Assembly: GCA_958299035.1 (NCBI GenBank)
Contig: CATQJL010000316.1
Location: 9,642,347 to 9,706,346 of the forward strand
Reading direction: 5' to 3'
From: Cylicocyclus nassatus
Taxonomy: Eukaryota > Nematoda > Chromadorea > Rhabditida > Strongylidae
DNA length: 64,000 nucleotides
Shown: positions 23,735 to 35,941 of the stretch, in pieces
How the letters are laid out: each line of letters begins with the position of its first letter
How positions within the stretch are numbered: position 1 is the stretch's first letter
The notes under the pieces: generated by a model
What the model saw: only the letters and a program-made list of their open reading frames with translations
The model's database searches: none
Told to the model about the DNA's origin: nothing
Made by a program: the position numbers and the translations under genes

Positions 23735-25542
23735 CATACAATACCGCTCACAGAATGTGCAAAATTTCCGTAAATGTCGCAGAATTCCGAGAATTCCGCG
23801 AAGATTCGCGAAATTCCGGGAATTTTGCGACATTCCCGGAATTTCGCGACATTCCCGAAATTTCGCGAAATTCATGTAAATCACGCAAATTACGCAGGGC
23901 CATAACTTCGTTCCGAATGAGTATATTCAAAATCCGAAAACAGCATTGTATTCAGCTCGTCAAGGCGAATCTTTTGGTATACAGGTTGTCTCCAATATCC
24001 TCTTTTCAGCAATCTTGAATCTGCATGCGGACGCCTTGTAATGCAACGAGCATCACACATAGGAGATTGCGGCGGGCACCGATTATTCTGCGCTAAACGG
24101 CAGCCGAAGACTATCTTTTAAAAGAGATAGAAGAGCTGATAAACTCTGGAAAAATCAAGCTGTTCCAAGTTCTACTAGCCGTAACTTCCTTCAGAATGAA
24201 CATCTTCGAAATCCGAAAACAGTATTGTGTTCAGCTCGTTAAGGCGAATCTTTCGGTATACAGCATGTCCTTGAAATTCCATTTCCAATTTTTCAAAATT
24301 TTCTGCGCGCGTATATTCGCAAGGTCGCAACGCAGCGCACATCAAACATAAAAGACTCCAATAAGCACTATTGGATTGTGCTACTCCCGCAGATTACCGA
24401 GCGCTAAAAACGAACTGGAGAGTCTTTTTCGAAAAAGATAGAAGAGCTGGTGAATTCTGGAAAAATCGTGTTGTGACAAATTTTGCCCACTGTAAACCTA
24501 AAATGGGAAGCTCTCCTGCTAAGCAGATGTGCTTTTCGTAATCAGCAGGTCAGATCACCTCTATGAGCAAGTTTTCAAAGAAATTCGGGTGATTTGATTT
24601 TTTTCTCGCTCTACGCGCTGAAGCTCGCCGATGGGTTTTGGTTAAAATGTCGATGATCTTGGATTATAAGGATACTTCGCTCAAAGAGGTTATCTGACCT
24701 GCTGATTACGAAAAGCACATCTGCTTAGCAGGAGAGCTTCCCGTTTTAGGTTTACAGTGGGCAAAATTTGTCACAACACGATTTTTCCAGAAATCACCAG
24801 CTCTTCTATCTTTTTCGAAAAAGACTCTCCAGTTCGTTTTTAGCGCTCGGTAATCTGCGGGAGTAGCACAATCCAATAGTGCTTATTGGAGTCTTTTATG
24901 TTTGATGTGCGCTGCGTTGCGACCTTGCGAATATACGCGCGCAGAAAATTTTGAAAAATTGGAAATGGAATTTCAAGGAAATGCTGTATACCAAAGATTC
25001 GCCTTAACGAGCTGAACACAATACTGTTTTCGGATTTCGAGGATGTTCATTCTGAAGGAAGTTACGGCTAGTAGAACTTGGAACAGCTTGATTTTTCCAG
25101 AGGTTATTAGCTCTTCTATCTCTTTTAAAAGATAGTCTTCGGCTGCCGTTTAGCGCAGAATAATCCACTGAAAGAGTACTATCGAAGGGTGCCCGCCGCA
25201 ATCTCCTATGTGTGATGCTTGTTGCGTTACACCCACGCGAAAAGGCGTCCGCATGCAGATTCAAGATTACTGAAAAGAGGATATTGGAGACAACCTGTAT
25301 ACCAAAAGATTCGCCTTGACGAGCTGAATACAATGAATACAATACAATACAACTGTTTTCGGATTTTGAATATACTCATTCGGAACGAAGTTATGGCCCT
25401 GCGTAATTTGCGTGATTTACATGAATTTCGCGAAATTCCGGGAATGTCGCAGAATTCCCGGAATTTCGCGAATCTTCGCGGAATTCTCGGAATTCTGCGA
25501 CATTTACGGAAATTTTGCACATTCTGTGAGCGGTATTGTATG
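23735..25542. repeat. 1.8-kb near-perfect palindrome with a ~110-bp spacer
   Basis: The left arm (23735-24563) and right arm (24675-25542) are reverse complements over more than 800 bp each. They share an AATTCCG-rich segment, the 'attcgccttgacgagctg' repeat twice, and 'tttacagtgggcaaaattt' near the centre. The spacer is 24564-24674. Because the arms are so similar, either a recent inverted duplication or a large foldback element is possible. Open frames inside are repeat-derived. Confidence 0.85.
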
Positions 25543-26296
25543 GCATTATTTTTTGTGCCATCAAAAATATTACGAATAGAGCGTTTCCCGATTTACTTGG
25601 AAACAACACTTCTAAACCGAAAGGAAACAGAATTTACGTTAGTTGGGCAGTAATCGAGACGCCAGGTAGGAGTTAAGTTCAACGAACAAGATAGCTGATG
25701 AGATTATCAGTAACATCATCGATGGATTCAGGGTCGTCTACCAAAGCTGTGATCATCGGCATAACTGGTGTAACTGGTGTAGCTCTCTTTTCAATAGTGG
25801 GTATAATTTTTATAAGGTGCTACATCAAAAGGCAGAAACGAGATAACAAAATTTACCGTTTGAAGCTATCGCAAAGGGAGAACGGTAGTCGTTACAGTCT
25901 TCCTCGACAGTACGTTGCTGTTAATAAGTAGGAATTACCTATTGAGTCATCATACTTCAGATCTGACATTTGGGAAATCGAGCGTCGTAATCTGATAATT
26001 TACGACGAAGAAAAGCTTGAGTCTGGTGCTTTTGGTGCTGTTTACTTGGGTGAGATTTGCTTATCAATCACTCTCAAAATTCCTACGTTGGGTTAATGAG
26101 ACATCTATAAGAAGCAATTTTCTGTCAACATCATTTTCTTTAAAGGGTTTAGTCATTGGTTATCCCGTAGTAAAAGTCACTTGAAAATTAGGTTGGTCCA
26201 AAACTAATGCATAATCTGAGAACTCTCACTTGGAAAGTTGTATCGCCCTAAATTTTTGTGCTTATCAGTGCAGCAGGAACCATTAGAAGATTCAAC

Positions 26297-27656
26297 CAGG
26301 GTCAAGCTTGTGATGCGACTGTCGCAACGGGGGGTCGTAAGAGGGTATCTAAGGGGGGGGGGTCGTAAGAGGAGGTAGTTAGGCTAAAAAACTCTAGGTT
26401 TCAAAGGGAATCAAAAAGCAGACAATCAGTTATGTTGTTTACAATAAATCTATAAAATGTGGAAATCAGAACAAAAAAGATAAAAAATTTGTAGAAATTC
26501 TCAAAAAAAACATTTACAGGAACTCAAAACACTTTTGAAGGATGTATTATATAATAAAAATGCTAAATGTGCCGATTGCCCCAGAAAGCTTGCTTCTGAA
26601 GCCTTCCTGAAGCCTCACACACTCGACAAAAGCGCACATTTAGGTCAACGATGACAATCAATAATTCGTAAATCTTTTTGTAATGCAATTTATGCGGCCC
26701 CTACAATTTATGTGTACTTTGAATAAGCTCTACTATTACTGTGCGAAATTTGGTGTTATTATGTGAACTGTGGATTTTCTTATAACTTTAGGTATGTTAG
26801 CAAAAAGTGAGGAAAGGGGGGTCGTATCTGGGTCGCATCTAAATTTCTTCGAAGCTATTGAAGCTTGTTGGCTGCAATGCTGCTTTAATATGAGGCCATC
26901 CTCCTACTTTCCTTCATAAATATTGCAGGCTGTTTTATAACTTCTCTGGTAAGTTACAAAATTTTAAGCTCAAAAATTCCAGTTTTTGCTTTTTAAGATC
27001 GCATCTAAATTTGCGAGAGTCGCACCTAAATTTTTTCGAGCTTACTGCTCCTCAAGAGCTGATACTTTTTCTATTGATAGTCTGGGCACTATACTACAGA
27101 ACCTATGTTTTGCAGCCTCTCAGGTTTTTCCTGGCCTTAGTTACGAATTTTCAAACTACCGTGCTCATGCACGTTTTTGACGTCGTTCTGGACGGCGCTC
27201 AAGTGGTTTTTTTCGCGGTAAAAACTGTGGAAGAGGTAGGAAGTAAGCTTCTTAGTCGAAAGCATCTTTTGTAGTTCAAGAATGTCATTTTTTCTCCGTG
27301 CAAAAATTTGTGTCGCCTACGGGAATCGAATTTGCTGGCTCGAAGTATGCCTGAAAAATCAAAAAAAAACTTGCAGAATCTCAAACATTATTAAAGATGT
27401 GTATGTGTGCTAGAGATGATGGACGCACCCATCAGCCTAGAAATTCTGCTTCAGAAACCTCAGTGAAGTTTTCACGCAGGTGCTTTTTAAGATTGACATT
27501 CGTTCATGCCGGTTACCGCCAGGAATGTGGGCAGGGAGGTAAGGGGGATAAATGGGTGAGGGTGGGGGGGGGGAGGGGGTGGGGTCGTACGGATGGGTAC
27601 CTTCAAGGGGGGGTCGTAAATGAGGGTTCCGGATCGCATTAGCACGCTTGACCCTG
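26297..27656. mobile_element. hAT-like element, 1.36 kb, inside the kinase intron
   Basis: Termini are CAGGGTCAAGC and GCTTGACCCTG, with further inward matches ('gatgcga', 'ggggtcgtaa'). The flanks are 8-bp direct repeats, GATTCAAC (26289-26296) and AATTCAAC (27657-27664), with one mismatch. CAG...CTG ends with an 8-bp duplication fit hAT. The interior has poly-G tracts and no transposase. Confidence 0.65.
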
Positions 27657-27989
27657 AATTCAACATTTTTGTGCGAGCGTACACTCATCTATTCTACTAA
27701 CACGTCTAAACAGCTCGTCATCCTGAACTATCATCTGTGCTTTGCAGCGAATGGAAATTGCGAAAATGAGCTTTTTTCAAGGCTTTTCATGTCCTTATTT
27801 TATAAATACTTATAATAGGGTGGGGTCCGGAACGAAGGGCGGCGTCCGAAAACCCGTCATGATGATTTAAGGCTTTTCAGACGCGCTTCTCGTTTCCGTT
27901 CCAGACTATTACTGTTGGATTAGTTGGGATCTGCTATTGCAATACTGTAAAATCACCCATTTTTGACGAAACGCTGCCTATGAGAACAA

Positions 27990-28590
27990 ACTGGATTCTG
28001 TTGCATGGACCACCCGCGACGTCTTGAGGGACGTATAAGTTTGCTAGGAGTATCGCCTCTCGTCTTATTCGTCGACAACGCGAACGCTTTTGGCAGCGTT
28101 GAAACTAGCGCCATTCTGTCAGCGTTTTTCGACCAAGGTGGCATACGTGAGAAATATCCGACTGCTACAAGGCCTGCACAACAACAATGCAATGCCGAAG
28201 CTTTCACAGCAGTGGGCGAAGAAGTCACTGGACTGGGACGAGAGAGGCATGCGATTTGATGAGAGATTGTTTCCGAACCTTTGTTTTGCGCATGAAATCG
28301 TTCTCTTTTCGAGCAGAATCGCAAAGACGTTGCTGAAGGAACATGAAGTAGGGAATAAGAACGGATTGTGAATAAATTGGAATACGATTCAGTTTATGGA
28401 GAACTTCCTTTTCGAAGGTGCTGAAATGGAATTGGAAGGCACTCCTATAATGGGAACGCCCTCTTGTATGTATCGTGGATGTTCGATGAACATGGAGAAC
28501 ATTTGGAGGGAAGAACTCAATAAGAGAAGAAGAGCAGTCGTGCTGCTTTGCGTCCTTGAAGGTCGCCAACTAGCTATGATTCTCTGAGCC
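27990..28590 (+). pseudogene. RTE-type non-LTR reverse transcriptase fragment
   Basis: Reads LVLFVDNANAFGSVETSAIL (reverse transcriptase motif A), then in another frame NLCFAHEIVLFSS, where an RTE would have FADD, then GTPSCMYRGCSMNMEN. The order is that of RTE-clade reverse transcriptases. The catalytic Asp pair is lost, frames shift at least twice, and both ends are truncated, so it is dead. It lies in the large intron of the kinase pseudogene. Confidence 0.8.
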
Positions 28591-28613
28591 CCGATCCACC
28601 AGCACGTCACGGA

Positions 28614-29045
28614 AGTGTCCAGGCAAACTTGGGCACATAGCTTTTTCGTGTGGAAACGGATGAAGGGGGGGGGGGGCACTCAGTTAAGGCACTGCCCAAG
28701 CGGCAGTGCAAATCGTCCATTCACGGCTGAGAAATCCATTTCCAAAACTCTCAAGCCCTGCGTCGTGACAGTTATCCGTAGTTGACTCTGCCCCGATTAG
28801 CACTGTGTACGCGCTGGGACTCTTTTCTATTCACTCGCGAGTTACGGTCACGGCGCAGGATTGAAGGAATCGGAGATGAATTTCTCCATCTCCAACTCCT
28901 TCAATCCTGCGCCGTGACCCTAACTCGCAAGTGATTAGGGAATCTGTGAATATCGTTTGCTTTCCAACTCGGGCAGTGCGTTGGTCAGAACCCACTTGCC
29001 AGTTTCCGTGTGAAAAACACATGCGCCTAGATTTGCCTGGACACT
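28614..29045. mobile_element. Foldback MITE inserted in the RTE fragment
   Basis: The ends AGTGTCCAGGCAAA and TTTGCCTGGACACT are complementary, and inner blocks ('cactgcccaagcg' with 'cgggcagtgcgttgg') pair as well. At the centre, 28832-28935 forms a hairpin with a stem of about 47 bp (TCACTCGCGAGTTA..GGTCACGGCGCAGGATTGAAGG). RTE coding similarity resumes on the far side. A related palindrome is at 33698-33920. Confidence 0.7.
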
Positions 29046-29054
29046 ACCATTAAG

Positions 29055-29165
29055 CGTTGTCTGTTACGCAGTTAAGACATGGGCGGAGCCACGTCGAAAG
29101 CTTTGCGGACCACTCACAATGCACTTCAGACGCAGTCTTCTTTTAGAAGTTAGCTGACACATGCA
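29055..29165 (+). pseudogene. RTE fragment, downstream part
   Basis: 'CTGTTACGCAGTTAAGACATGG...' continues the RTE region that in other elements reads CYAAETW, followed by a 'cggaccactcacaatgc' block. The same block is present at 60302-60400. It is separated from the reverse transcriptase fragment only by the foldback MITE. Confidence 0.65.
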
Positions 29166-30235
29166 GCATCTCGTCTAACTTGTCAGTACGAATATTCTGT
29201 TCTCCTGATCCAACAAATAGTTGTGAAAACGAAATACAGACGTGTCGGCTGCATCTAAAGAGAACAGGCGACGAGTGGACATAAAACAAGGTTTGTCTGC
29301 TACACTGAGCCTAAATATCCACCACTCCTGCCCCTTTCCCAACGCGAAAATGGCGAGGAAGGCGTTTTCTAAATCCAAACTTAGGGCCGCATGCACTAAA
29401 ATCTTTACCGGAAGGTGATCACTTCTCAGAAGAAAGCTTTATATCCTACAGCTTCAGATATGTGGAATTTAGCTCTTTACATAAGTATCTCACCCTTCAC
29501 TATGAACATATTGAACGGGAGCAAGAAGCTGTACAAGCCGCATTTTCCAGCTTTTTGTATGGTCCCCGGTAGCTGACTGTCTTTTCTTTATAGTCATTTT
29601 TCTTCCTTCGAAGTCAACGAAAGCGCGTTAAATTTGTACTGATTAGCCAATCTAATTGTGCTAAGCAGTTGCTGATAAAAACAAATGAGTTTTTGAAATT
29701 TCGAATACTTCGTTGTTCCAAATTTCAACTTGTGGTTCATCGCAAATTTCGGTGCTCCACTAAATCATTGGTTCTTATCAGCAATATGCTTGGCACTGTT
29801 GAGTGATAATCAGTAAACACTTTCATCAACTTTTAAGAAAGAAAATTTGCTTCAAAAAAGGCTCTCCGCCGCCAAGGATCATCAGGATCATAAACATAAC
29901 TTGCGGCTTGTTCAGCGTTTTTGACTTCATATAAATATGTTTATAGTGAAGGACGAGGGAACACTCACTAGGTAAACGGCCTGAAATCCAAGTATCTAAA
30001 GCTTCAGATGAAGCTTTCTTTTGAGCAGCGATCCCCTCAAGAGCGGGGATGTTAATATGCGGCCATGAAACAGTTCAAACCAAAGCCGAGACGCACAGTC
30101 GGTATAGGATTCATCTCAACTGTAGTGACATGTGCACTACAACTTGCAATTTATAATCGCTGGTGAGCAAGACTTTTCCCGTAGGAGGTAAGTTTCCCAA
30201 CTTCACAAGCGGAGTTCTCTCTTCCAGTGCTTTTA

Positions 30236-30436
30236 GGCCCCGGCCAGATTTCACGCGACTTAATCGTCGCGATCGAATTGCCAAGATTTTCATTCATTTT
30301 CATTTCACATTCAAAAATTTCGGGCTGGAAAAGTATCACAACCGAATGCAAGTTGATCAGCATGGAATGATGTTGTAACAGTTCCTCGTCGCGATTCAGT
30401 CGCGACGATCAAATCGCGTAAATTCTGCCCGGGGCC
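30236..30436. mobile_element. PIF/Harbinger-like MITE, 201 bp, TTA target site
   Basis: Inverted ends GGCCCCGGCCAGATTTCACG and its counterpart (GGCCCCGGGCAGAATTTACG) are flanked by TTA (30233-30235 and 30437-30439). The 'cgcgatt.cagtcgcgac' subterminal block links it to copies at 34094, 52777 and 62313. Confidence 0.75.
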
Positions 30437-31086
30437 TTACATGAATCCATTTTCGCATATCCAAATCTTGCACTTTCGGTGTATTCAAATAGGATTGTTA
30501 GCGAAGCAAAAAGCGCCGAACAAGATCTCTGAAGAGATGGGCAGACATAATTGCGTAAAGGGTGGAGCAGCTGAGAAACAGCTGTATGAGTATTTTTCAA
30601 CATGAAGCAGCAGAAAAGACTATATCCAGGATCAAGCTTGAAGCGGTGCACGCCACAAAAGGGGAGGGGGTCGTATTGGGGGGGGGGGAAGCAGAGAGGA
30701 AAGGGAGGTCGTTTTTTTTACTTTCTATAGCGGTTGCTGAAAGCACAACCTTCGAAGCGAAAGACGGGACAAACGAGGTTTTGACTGGCTTTTAATTCCA
30801 TAATTTGGCGATTTTTTGAAGTAGATTTCTCAAGTGGGCGAAAAAAAATATTGCTTTGCACTGAATGCAAATAGAGTTAGCTAACTCACCTTTCAAACAA
30901 ATTTAACCATGTTTGAAAATGACCATTTCACTTGAGTGATCTATTATATGCAAACCTTAGAATTCGATAAAACTTGATCCACAAAGCTTGTCGACATGCT
31001 AAAGACGAATATTTACTCAGGATTGGACCAAACTTTGCGGCTCAAGCGGCTTACTTGACGTACGCAACGTACGCAGACGTGCATAA

Positions 31087-31458
31087 CAGTGCCGGTTCGA
31101 TGGGGAGGGGCGGGGGGGGGGGAAGGAGGGCGCCCCCCCCCCCGAGAATGGGTCGCGAAATTTTTGAAACTTACCTATATGGATTATAAAAATGTGCAAA
31201 CGTCTTGTTTATTTTTGTAAATAATTAAAATAATTTTCAAAGTTTTTTAAAAATTCAAATTAGCCCTATAAAAAATTTTTTTCGGGGGCGTGGCTGACGC
31301 CATGCCCCCTTTTTCAGATTTTAGGAGTTGGGGACCCGCAAAAATTTTGAGAAGTACTCCTAAAATTTTTTCGGAGTGCGTGGCTGACGCCACGCACCTT
31401 CATTTGAAAAAAAATTTTTCCGCCCCCCCCCCGGTCCGAAATCCTGGGATCGCCACTG
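31087..31458. mobile_element. hAT-like element, 372 bp, perfect 8-bp duplication
   Basis: It starts CAGTGCCGG and ends GATCGCCACTG, between exact copies of GTGCATAA (31079-31086 and 31459-31466). Inside are poly-G and poly-C runs and two copies of a 'gcgtggctgacgcca' word. There is no coding region. Confidence 0.8.
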
Positions 31459-33697
31459 GTGCATAAATATATGGAGCGTGTGCCGCGCAGTCTGGCCCAA
31501 CCTTTAGGTAGGTAGACGATAATACCGGGAGGGGGGGGGGGGCATTAAAACGGGGAGGGGGTCGTATTCGGCGGTCACGTGCCATACCTCTTGCTCAATC
31601 CTGACTATATCTATGGTCGGCACTGTACAGCACATATGTAAGGGTTCCTTCATACTACGCTGCAGGACGCGGCGTGCGCCGCTGAAGTCGCAGTAAAAAT
31701 ATTTGCTCACGGCAGCACAGCTTCGCCGATTATGGATGTACATCTATATTTGCTGCACGTTCGTGTTCTCCGAGAGGTTCCTTCACAGCAACCAGGGTTA
31801 TATTTGCACTGCGTGCAACGGTACACCACAGGACGCGGCGTGCGGCAGCGTACTGCCGCGTCCTGCGGCTCAATATAAAGGAACTCTGACTATTCGTGTT
31901 TGTCTAGTACATTACGCTTATATTCTTTCTTCCAGCAAATAGTTCGCTTTTTATGTTTATCTGTTGACCCTTAAGGCCACTGTTAAGGTAGACTTATTGG
32001 TAAGCACCAGCAAACTGCATTCCAAGTCAACTTTAGGTGTGAATCTAATGAGAGCGGAAAATTGCCAGGTCTGTGCTTCAAATACGGTGCTTATGCTTTC
32101 TTCTAAAGCTAGCTTTTGAATGTAAAAAAAGGTTGCCAATCTTGATTTAGGTGGCTGTCAAAATGTTACCAGAATCTGCAGATGATGCGTCTCGAAGCGA
32201 ATTTTTACGAGAGATTAGTCTAACGAAAAATTGGATATCACGAAAGGTACTTTTTCTTGAGCGGCAAGTCAATATTCGCGCAAGTTTTTTTTTGTCCTTG
32301 CTTGCTTCGGGTTAGTGATGGATTAGAAAAGAAATGTGGAAATGAAGTTCATTGCATTTTAATGTAAAATATCGTATTAGTGTTGAATACTTCTAGCATG
32401 TGCAAAAGGAAGTATTCGATTCAGGCAGAATTTTGCTCACACCCTTATCAGCAAAGCTTCAACTTTTACTACAGCTTACTGGTTGTTATTTTTTCGATCG
32501 CATGTGTATGCGTAAAATGTGTGTATGTTGTGTAATGTATGTGTAATTTGAACTTTTCTGCCACTTTTAAGACTTCTTCTCAAGCTTCTTGTACAAATAG
32601 ATTTTATTATACTATGTAGATTGACTCGCAACTAGCAGAAAACTCATTCCAAACTCCTCCAAATCTGACCGCCATGTTGGGAAAAGAGCTCAAATGTGCG
32701 CTACTGTATGTGTATTTGAGGATGCCACTGCGCTCAAGTCTTATAACGGGCATCGGCTGTCTGAAAAAACCCCCCTTGCAATTCAAATTTCAATCAAAAA
32801 ACAAAGGTCTCAAATATATTCACATATTGAAAAGAATGCGTTTACAAAACTCATCTTCTCCTTTGTGCTATGATTCAAAATAGAATTGAAAGTGGATTAT
32901 GAGTGAAAGCGCGTTCTTATTGAACACAGTGCACCTCGAGCCTGGAAGGAAACTCGTTAACGCTATTCCTTTTTTTCAAAAAAGCGATTGTTACCCTTGT
33001 ATGTAACTGATAGCCTGCCATGGTAAGCCTAAGAGTATTCATGAAAATTTGGAGGTTAGCGTTTTGGTAGGTCAGTGCACTTATACTTCAATGTCGAAGC
33101 GTGGGCGAGGAGAGAATTCGGAGTGAGCGAGGAGGAAATTTGTATTGCCATCCTCGTCTTAAGAAGTACTTATGAACACATGTGCACCTTGCAAACTTTG
33201 CTCTAGACTCGTCAAACGGCATGTTTATGTATTTGAGGTGCAAAGCGCTTTCCAGCGCCGGCAAACAGCTTATTCTGCTGAAAGGCAGCGTCCAGGCAAA
33301 AAGCCGATTTTCAAAGGATCCACTTACCGAGGGTGAACCACAACGCTGAATCCTAAAATCCAGTTTAACAGGCGCGGGAACGGAGAAAACATGCGTTTTC
33401 CAAAACCTTACAATTTGAAATTCGACGGTCCCCGCCAAGGCCGAGACGCAGAATAACTGCGCTCTACGATTTTGACTGTGGTGGCATGCGTACTCTGCCG
33501 CATAACAGGTATTCAAACAGATCGAGGGAGATCCCGACCCAGGCGTAGGTTTCCCCACCCGCTCGCTTTCTTGCTTTAGGTCGAACATTGTAACCTCGTA
33601 CTTGCACAGCGCTGTGTCTGAGGGGCGCCACTCTCGCATGGCACTGAAATCTGACCTATGGGGATTTTACGTGGTAAGTAATTTTGGGGCCCCCGCT

Positions 33698-33920
33698 CAG
33701 GCACTGCCCAACGGCAGCGCGAGTGACTCACTCACGGCTGAGATATACGCCTCCAAAGTGGACCCCAGGATTGTATTCGCATGGATTCATGGCAGTTTCG
33801 CGCGAGGACCTACGCGTTGCGCCATAAATTCATACGAATTACGATCCTGGGGTCCAGTTTCGAGGGGATTATCTCGGCCACTAGAGCACTACCTGAGCTG
33901 CCGGTTGGGCAGTGGTTTAG
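33698..33920. mobile_element. Foldback MITE related to 28614-29045
   Basis: 'aggcactgcccaacggcag' on the left pairs with 'ctgccggttgggcagtggt' on the right, and 'tggaccccaggattg' pairs with 'cgatcctggggtcca'. The arms share the 'ggcactgccca.cggcag' and 'cacggctgaga' words with the element at 28.6 kb. It lies in the intron of the kinase pseudogene before its HERLVNML-type exon. Confidence 0.6.
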
Positions 33921-34093
33921 TTAAAAATTACTATCCACGTATTTTGAGTAGCACAATTGCTGTTTAGGCCGAAAATAAGAGCGATCTTTTATGATCGAGA
34001 CGCAAACTTAGTCAATTAGCTTCTTCTTTAGAGTAAAAAAATAAACGTATGAAATTAGATTCCTCGTGAGTCGTCTATGATGTAGTAGCGCTA

Positions 34094-34157
34094 GGCCTGA
34101 GGCATACCTTATGCGATTCATAGGATTTAGTTGAATCGCGTGAGGTATGCAATAGGC
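34094..34157. mobile_element. Short PIF/Harbinger MITE remnant
   Basis: GGCCTGAGGCATACC and GGTATGCAATAGGC face each other around 'gcgattc...gaatcgcg'. It is a ~64-bp, internally deleted member of the family at 30236 and 52777. Confidence 0.55.
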
Positions 34158-35941
34158 TTTACAAGACAGCTCCCGTTAGAAAATCTAGCTATGCAGGCAG
34201 ATGGCACGAAATTATTTCCTTACATAGATAAGTTGTACTGCAATAGGTTCTACATTAGTGTTCATGAGTACAAGTAACAGCTCGGCACATCCGGTATAAC
34301 TTTCTCTTGGAACAATCACAAATCACCAGCTTTGAATGCTAAACAAAAGCACCAAAAAAATAAATCTATGTTTCAAAGGGCGACAAAAGAGGGTAGTACG
34401 TCGACAGCAAAATTTATTTTGAACATGCAGGGTGAGCTGGGTCTAAGTTCGATTACTTTGCAAGCATTTACTAGTGACTTGATCACCTGCACCCCTTGCA
34501 TGCATGCTGCAGTTCCCGATTTCTAGGCTAGTCAACATGCTGGCATGTATCACAGAATCCGAACCTTTCTGCCTTGTTGCCGAGTTTTGTAGCGACAGTG
34601 ATCTACTCAATTTTCTGCGAGAACGTTGCAAATACATGATCAAAGTAAGTCTCGATTCATTTTCTTATATCACTGAGTAAATCTGAGTCTGCAGCTCAAT
34701 GCTCAATGAGTAAACTATAATGATGTACCAAAGGATGGTAACTACAACATCGATATGATAGTCACCTTGAAACAACTGTTGGTGTTTGCTGTGCAGATTT
34801 CTTACGGTCTTGTGAGTTTACATAGCAAAAACAGCTTTTTATGTCTCATAGGGTCTTTTAGGAGTACTTGTCTACCAGAGGATTTGTCCATCGTGACATT
34901 GCGGCTAGAAATATACTCGTTATTGGGAAAAACTCGTGCAATATTGGTGACTTTGGACTTTGCCGGAATTTGTATTCGGACAGTTCACTTTATAGAAGCA
35001 AGGTATGTCACATAACAGTCCTGAGAATATTGAGATTACAAGATTCATACAGGGAGGACGTTTACCGCTGAAGTGGATGTCACCAGAGGCGATACGACAT
35101 TATAAGTTCTCGACACAGAGTGATGTGTAGTCATTAGTTATACATTTTATTCTAAAATTTTCAATACAGTAACTACATAGAAAGCTCACTTGTAAAAACG
35201 GGTACTTGAGAATATGAATGTGTAAACATTTTTTTGTGCATACATTGTTGAGCATCAAATGAGAGATCAAGGGCACTCACGATCGAGCACATTTTGGTAT
35301 AATACATATGATCCACTTCTTCAAACCTTGCATATCAATGTTTGGATTCAGAGCAGTACTTAAACTCATGCATCATAGATAAATTATCGAAAACAACATA
35401 ACTAATATTGCAGGTGGGCATTTGGTGTACTGCTTTTCGAAAATATCACATTAGGAGGTTCCCCCTACCCACTAATTCCTCCCGAAGATTTGCTCGATTA
35501 TCTCGAAAACGGCAGAAGAATGGTGCGTCCTGACAATTGCCCCGAACTTTTGCAAGTTACTAGTTGTTTTCAAGTGTTTCGAATTGTGTGCGTTCTTCAG
35601 CTACGAAGTCATGGCCGAATGTTGGCGTTTTGAGCCGAAACAACGACCGGATTTTTTAACAATTCGCCAGAAACTAGCTGCTCAGCTTGAGGAAATCACG
35701 GAAGAGTATAATTATCTCAAGTTAGACAGTAAAAAAGCTACAACGTACAATATGCAGAAAAGGTTCGTTTGAGTTGATAGGCTGCGATCGCAATTCTGTA
35801 ATAAACTTGTAATCTCTTTAGCCGGATGTAATAGTCATTCCCGAGTCGGAGGAACCTATCTCACCGCCAAAACCACGAGAAGGGAGCCAATCGCTTTCCT
35901 TCGATAGCATCATGGTGATGACCGATGGATCGCCCAAGTAA

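Larger units (their letters stand above)
25698..35941 (+). pseudogene. Receptor tyrosine kinase pseudogene (KIN-15/KIN-16-like)
   Basis: Recognisable exons: 25698-26049, 31988-32068, 32151-32246, 34527-34644, 34695-34811, 34862-35002, 35053-35126, 35414-35555, 35601-35762 and 35822-35941. The first has a membrane segment (about residues 16-38) and the kinase N-lobe start; later ones carry [36 protein letters not shown] and the YEVMAECW C-lobe. Order and motifs match nematode KIN-16-type receptors with a short ectodomain. Damage: TAG at 25929; LESGAFG in place of an expected LGSGAFG in the nucleotide loop; exon 31988-32068 one base out of phase; exon 32151-32246 two bases short for its junction; TGA at 34707; and a frame mismatch at the 35555/35601 join. 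Several lesions of different types argue for decay rather than sequencing error. Confidence 0.85.

Noticed and set aside
26193..26215. TTAGGTTGGTCCAAAACTAA as the end of a mariner element
   Set aside because: The end is typical, but I found no matching partner at a plausible distance, so only a solitary remnant can be claimed.
33088..33639. 183-codon minus-strand frame
   Set aside because: No known domain, atypical composition, and it lies in an intron full of repeats next to a foldback MITE; most likely chance.
35121..35130. Stop codon TAG after the QSDV motif in the kinase
   Set aside because: A GT donor after GATGT removes it, and the next exon resumes in frame with TGGGCATTTGG, so it is an exon end and not a lesion.
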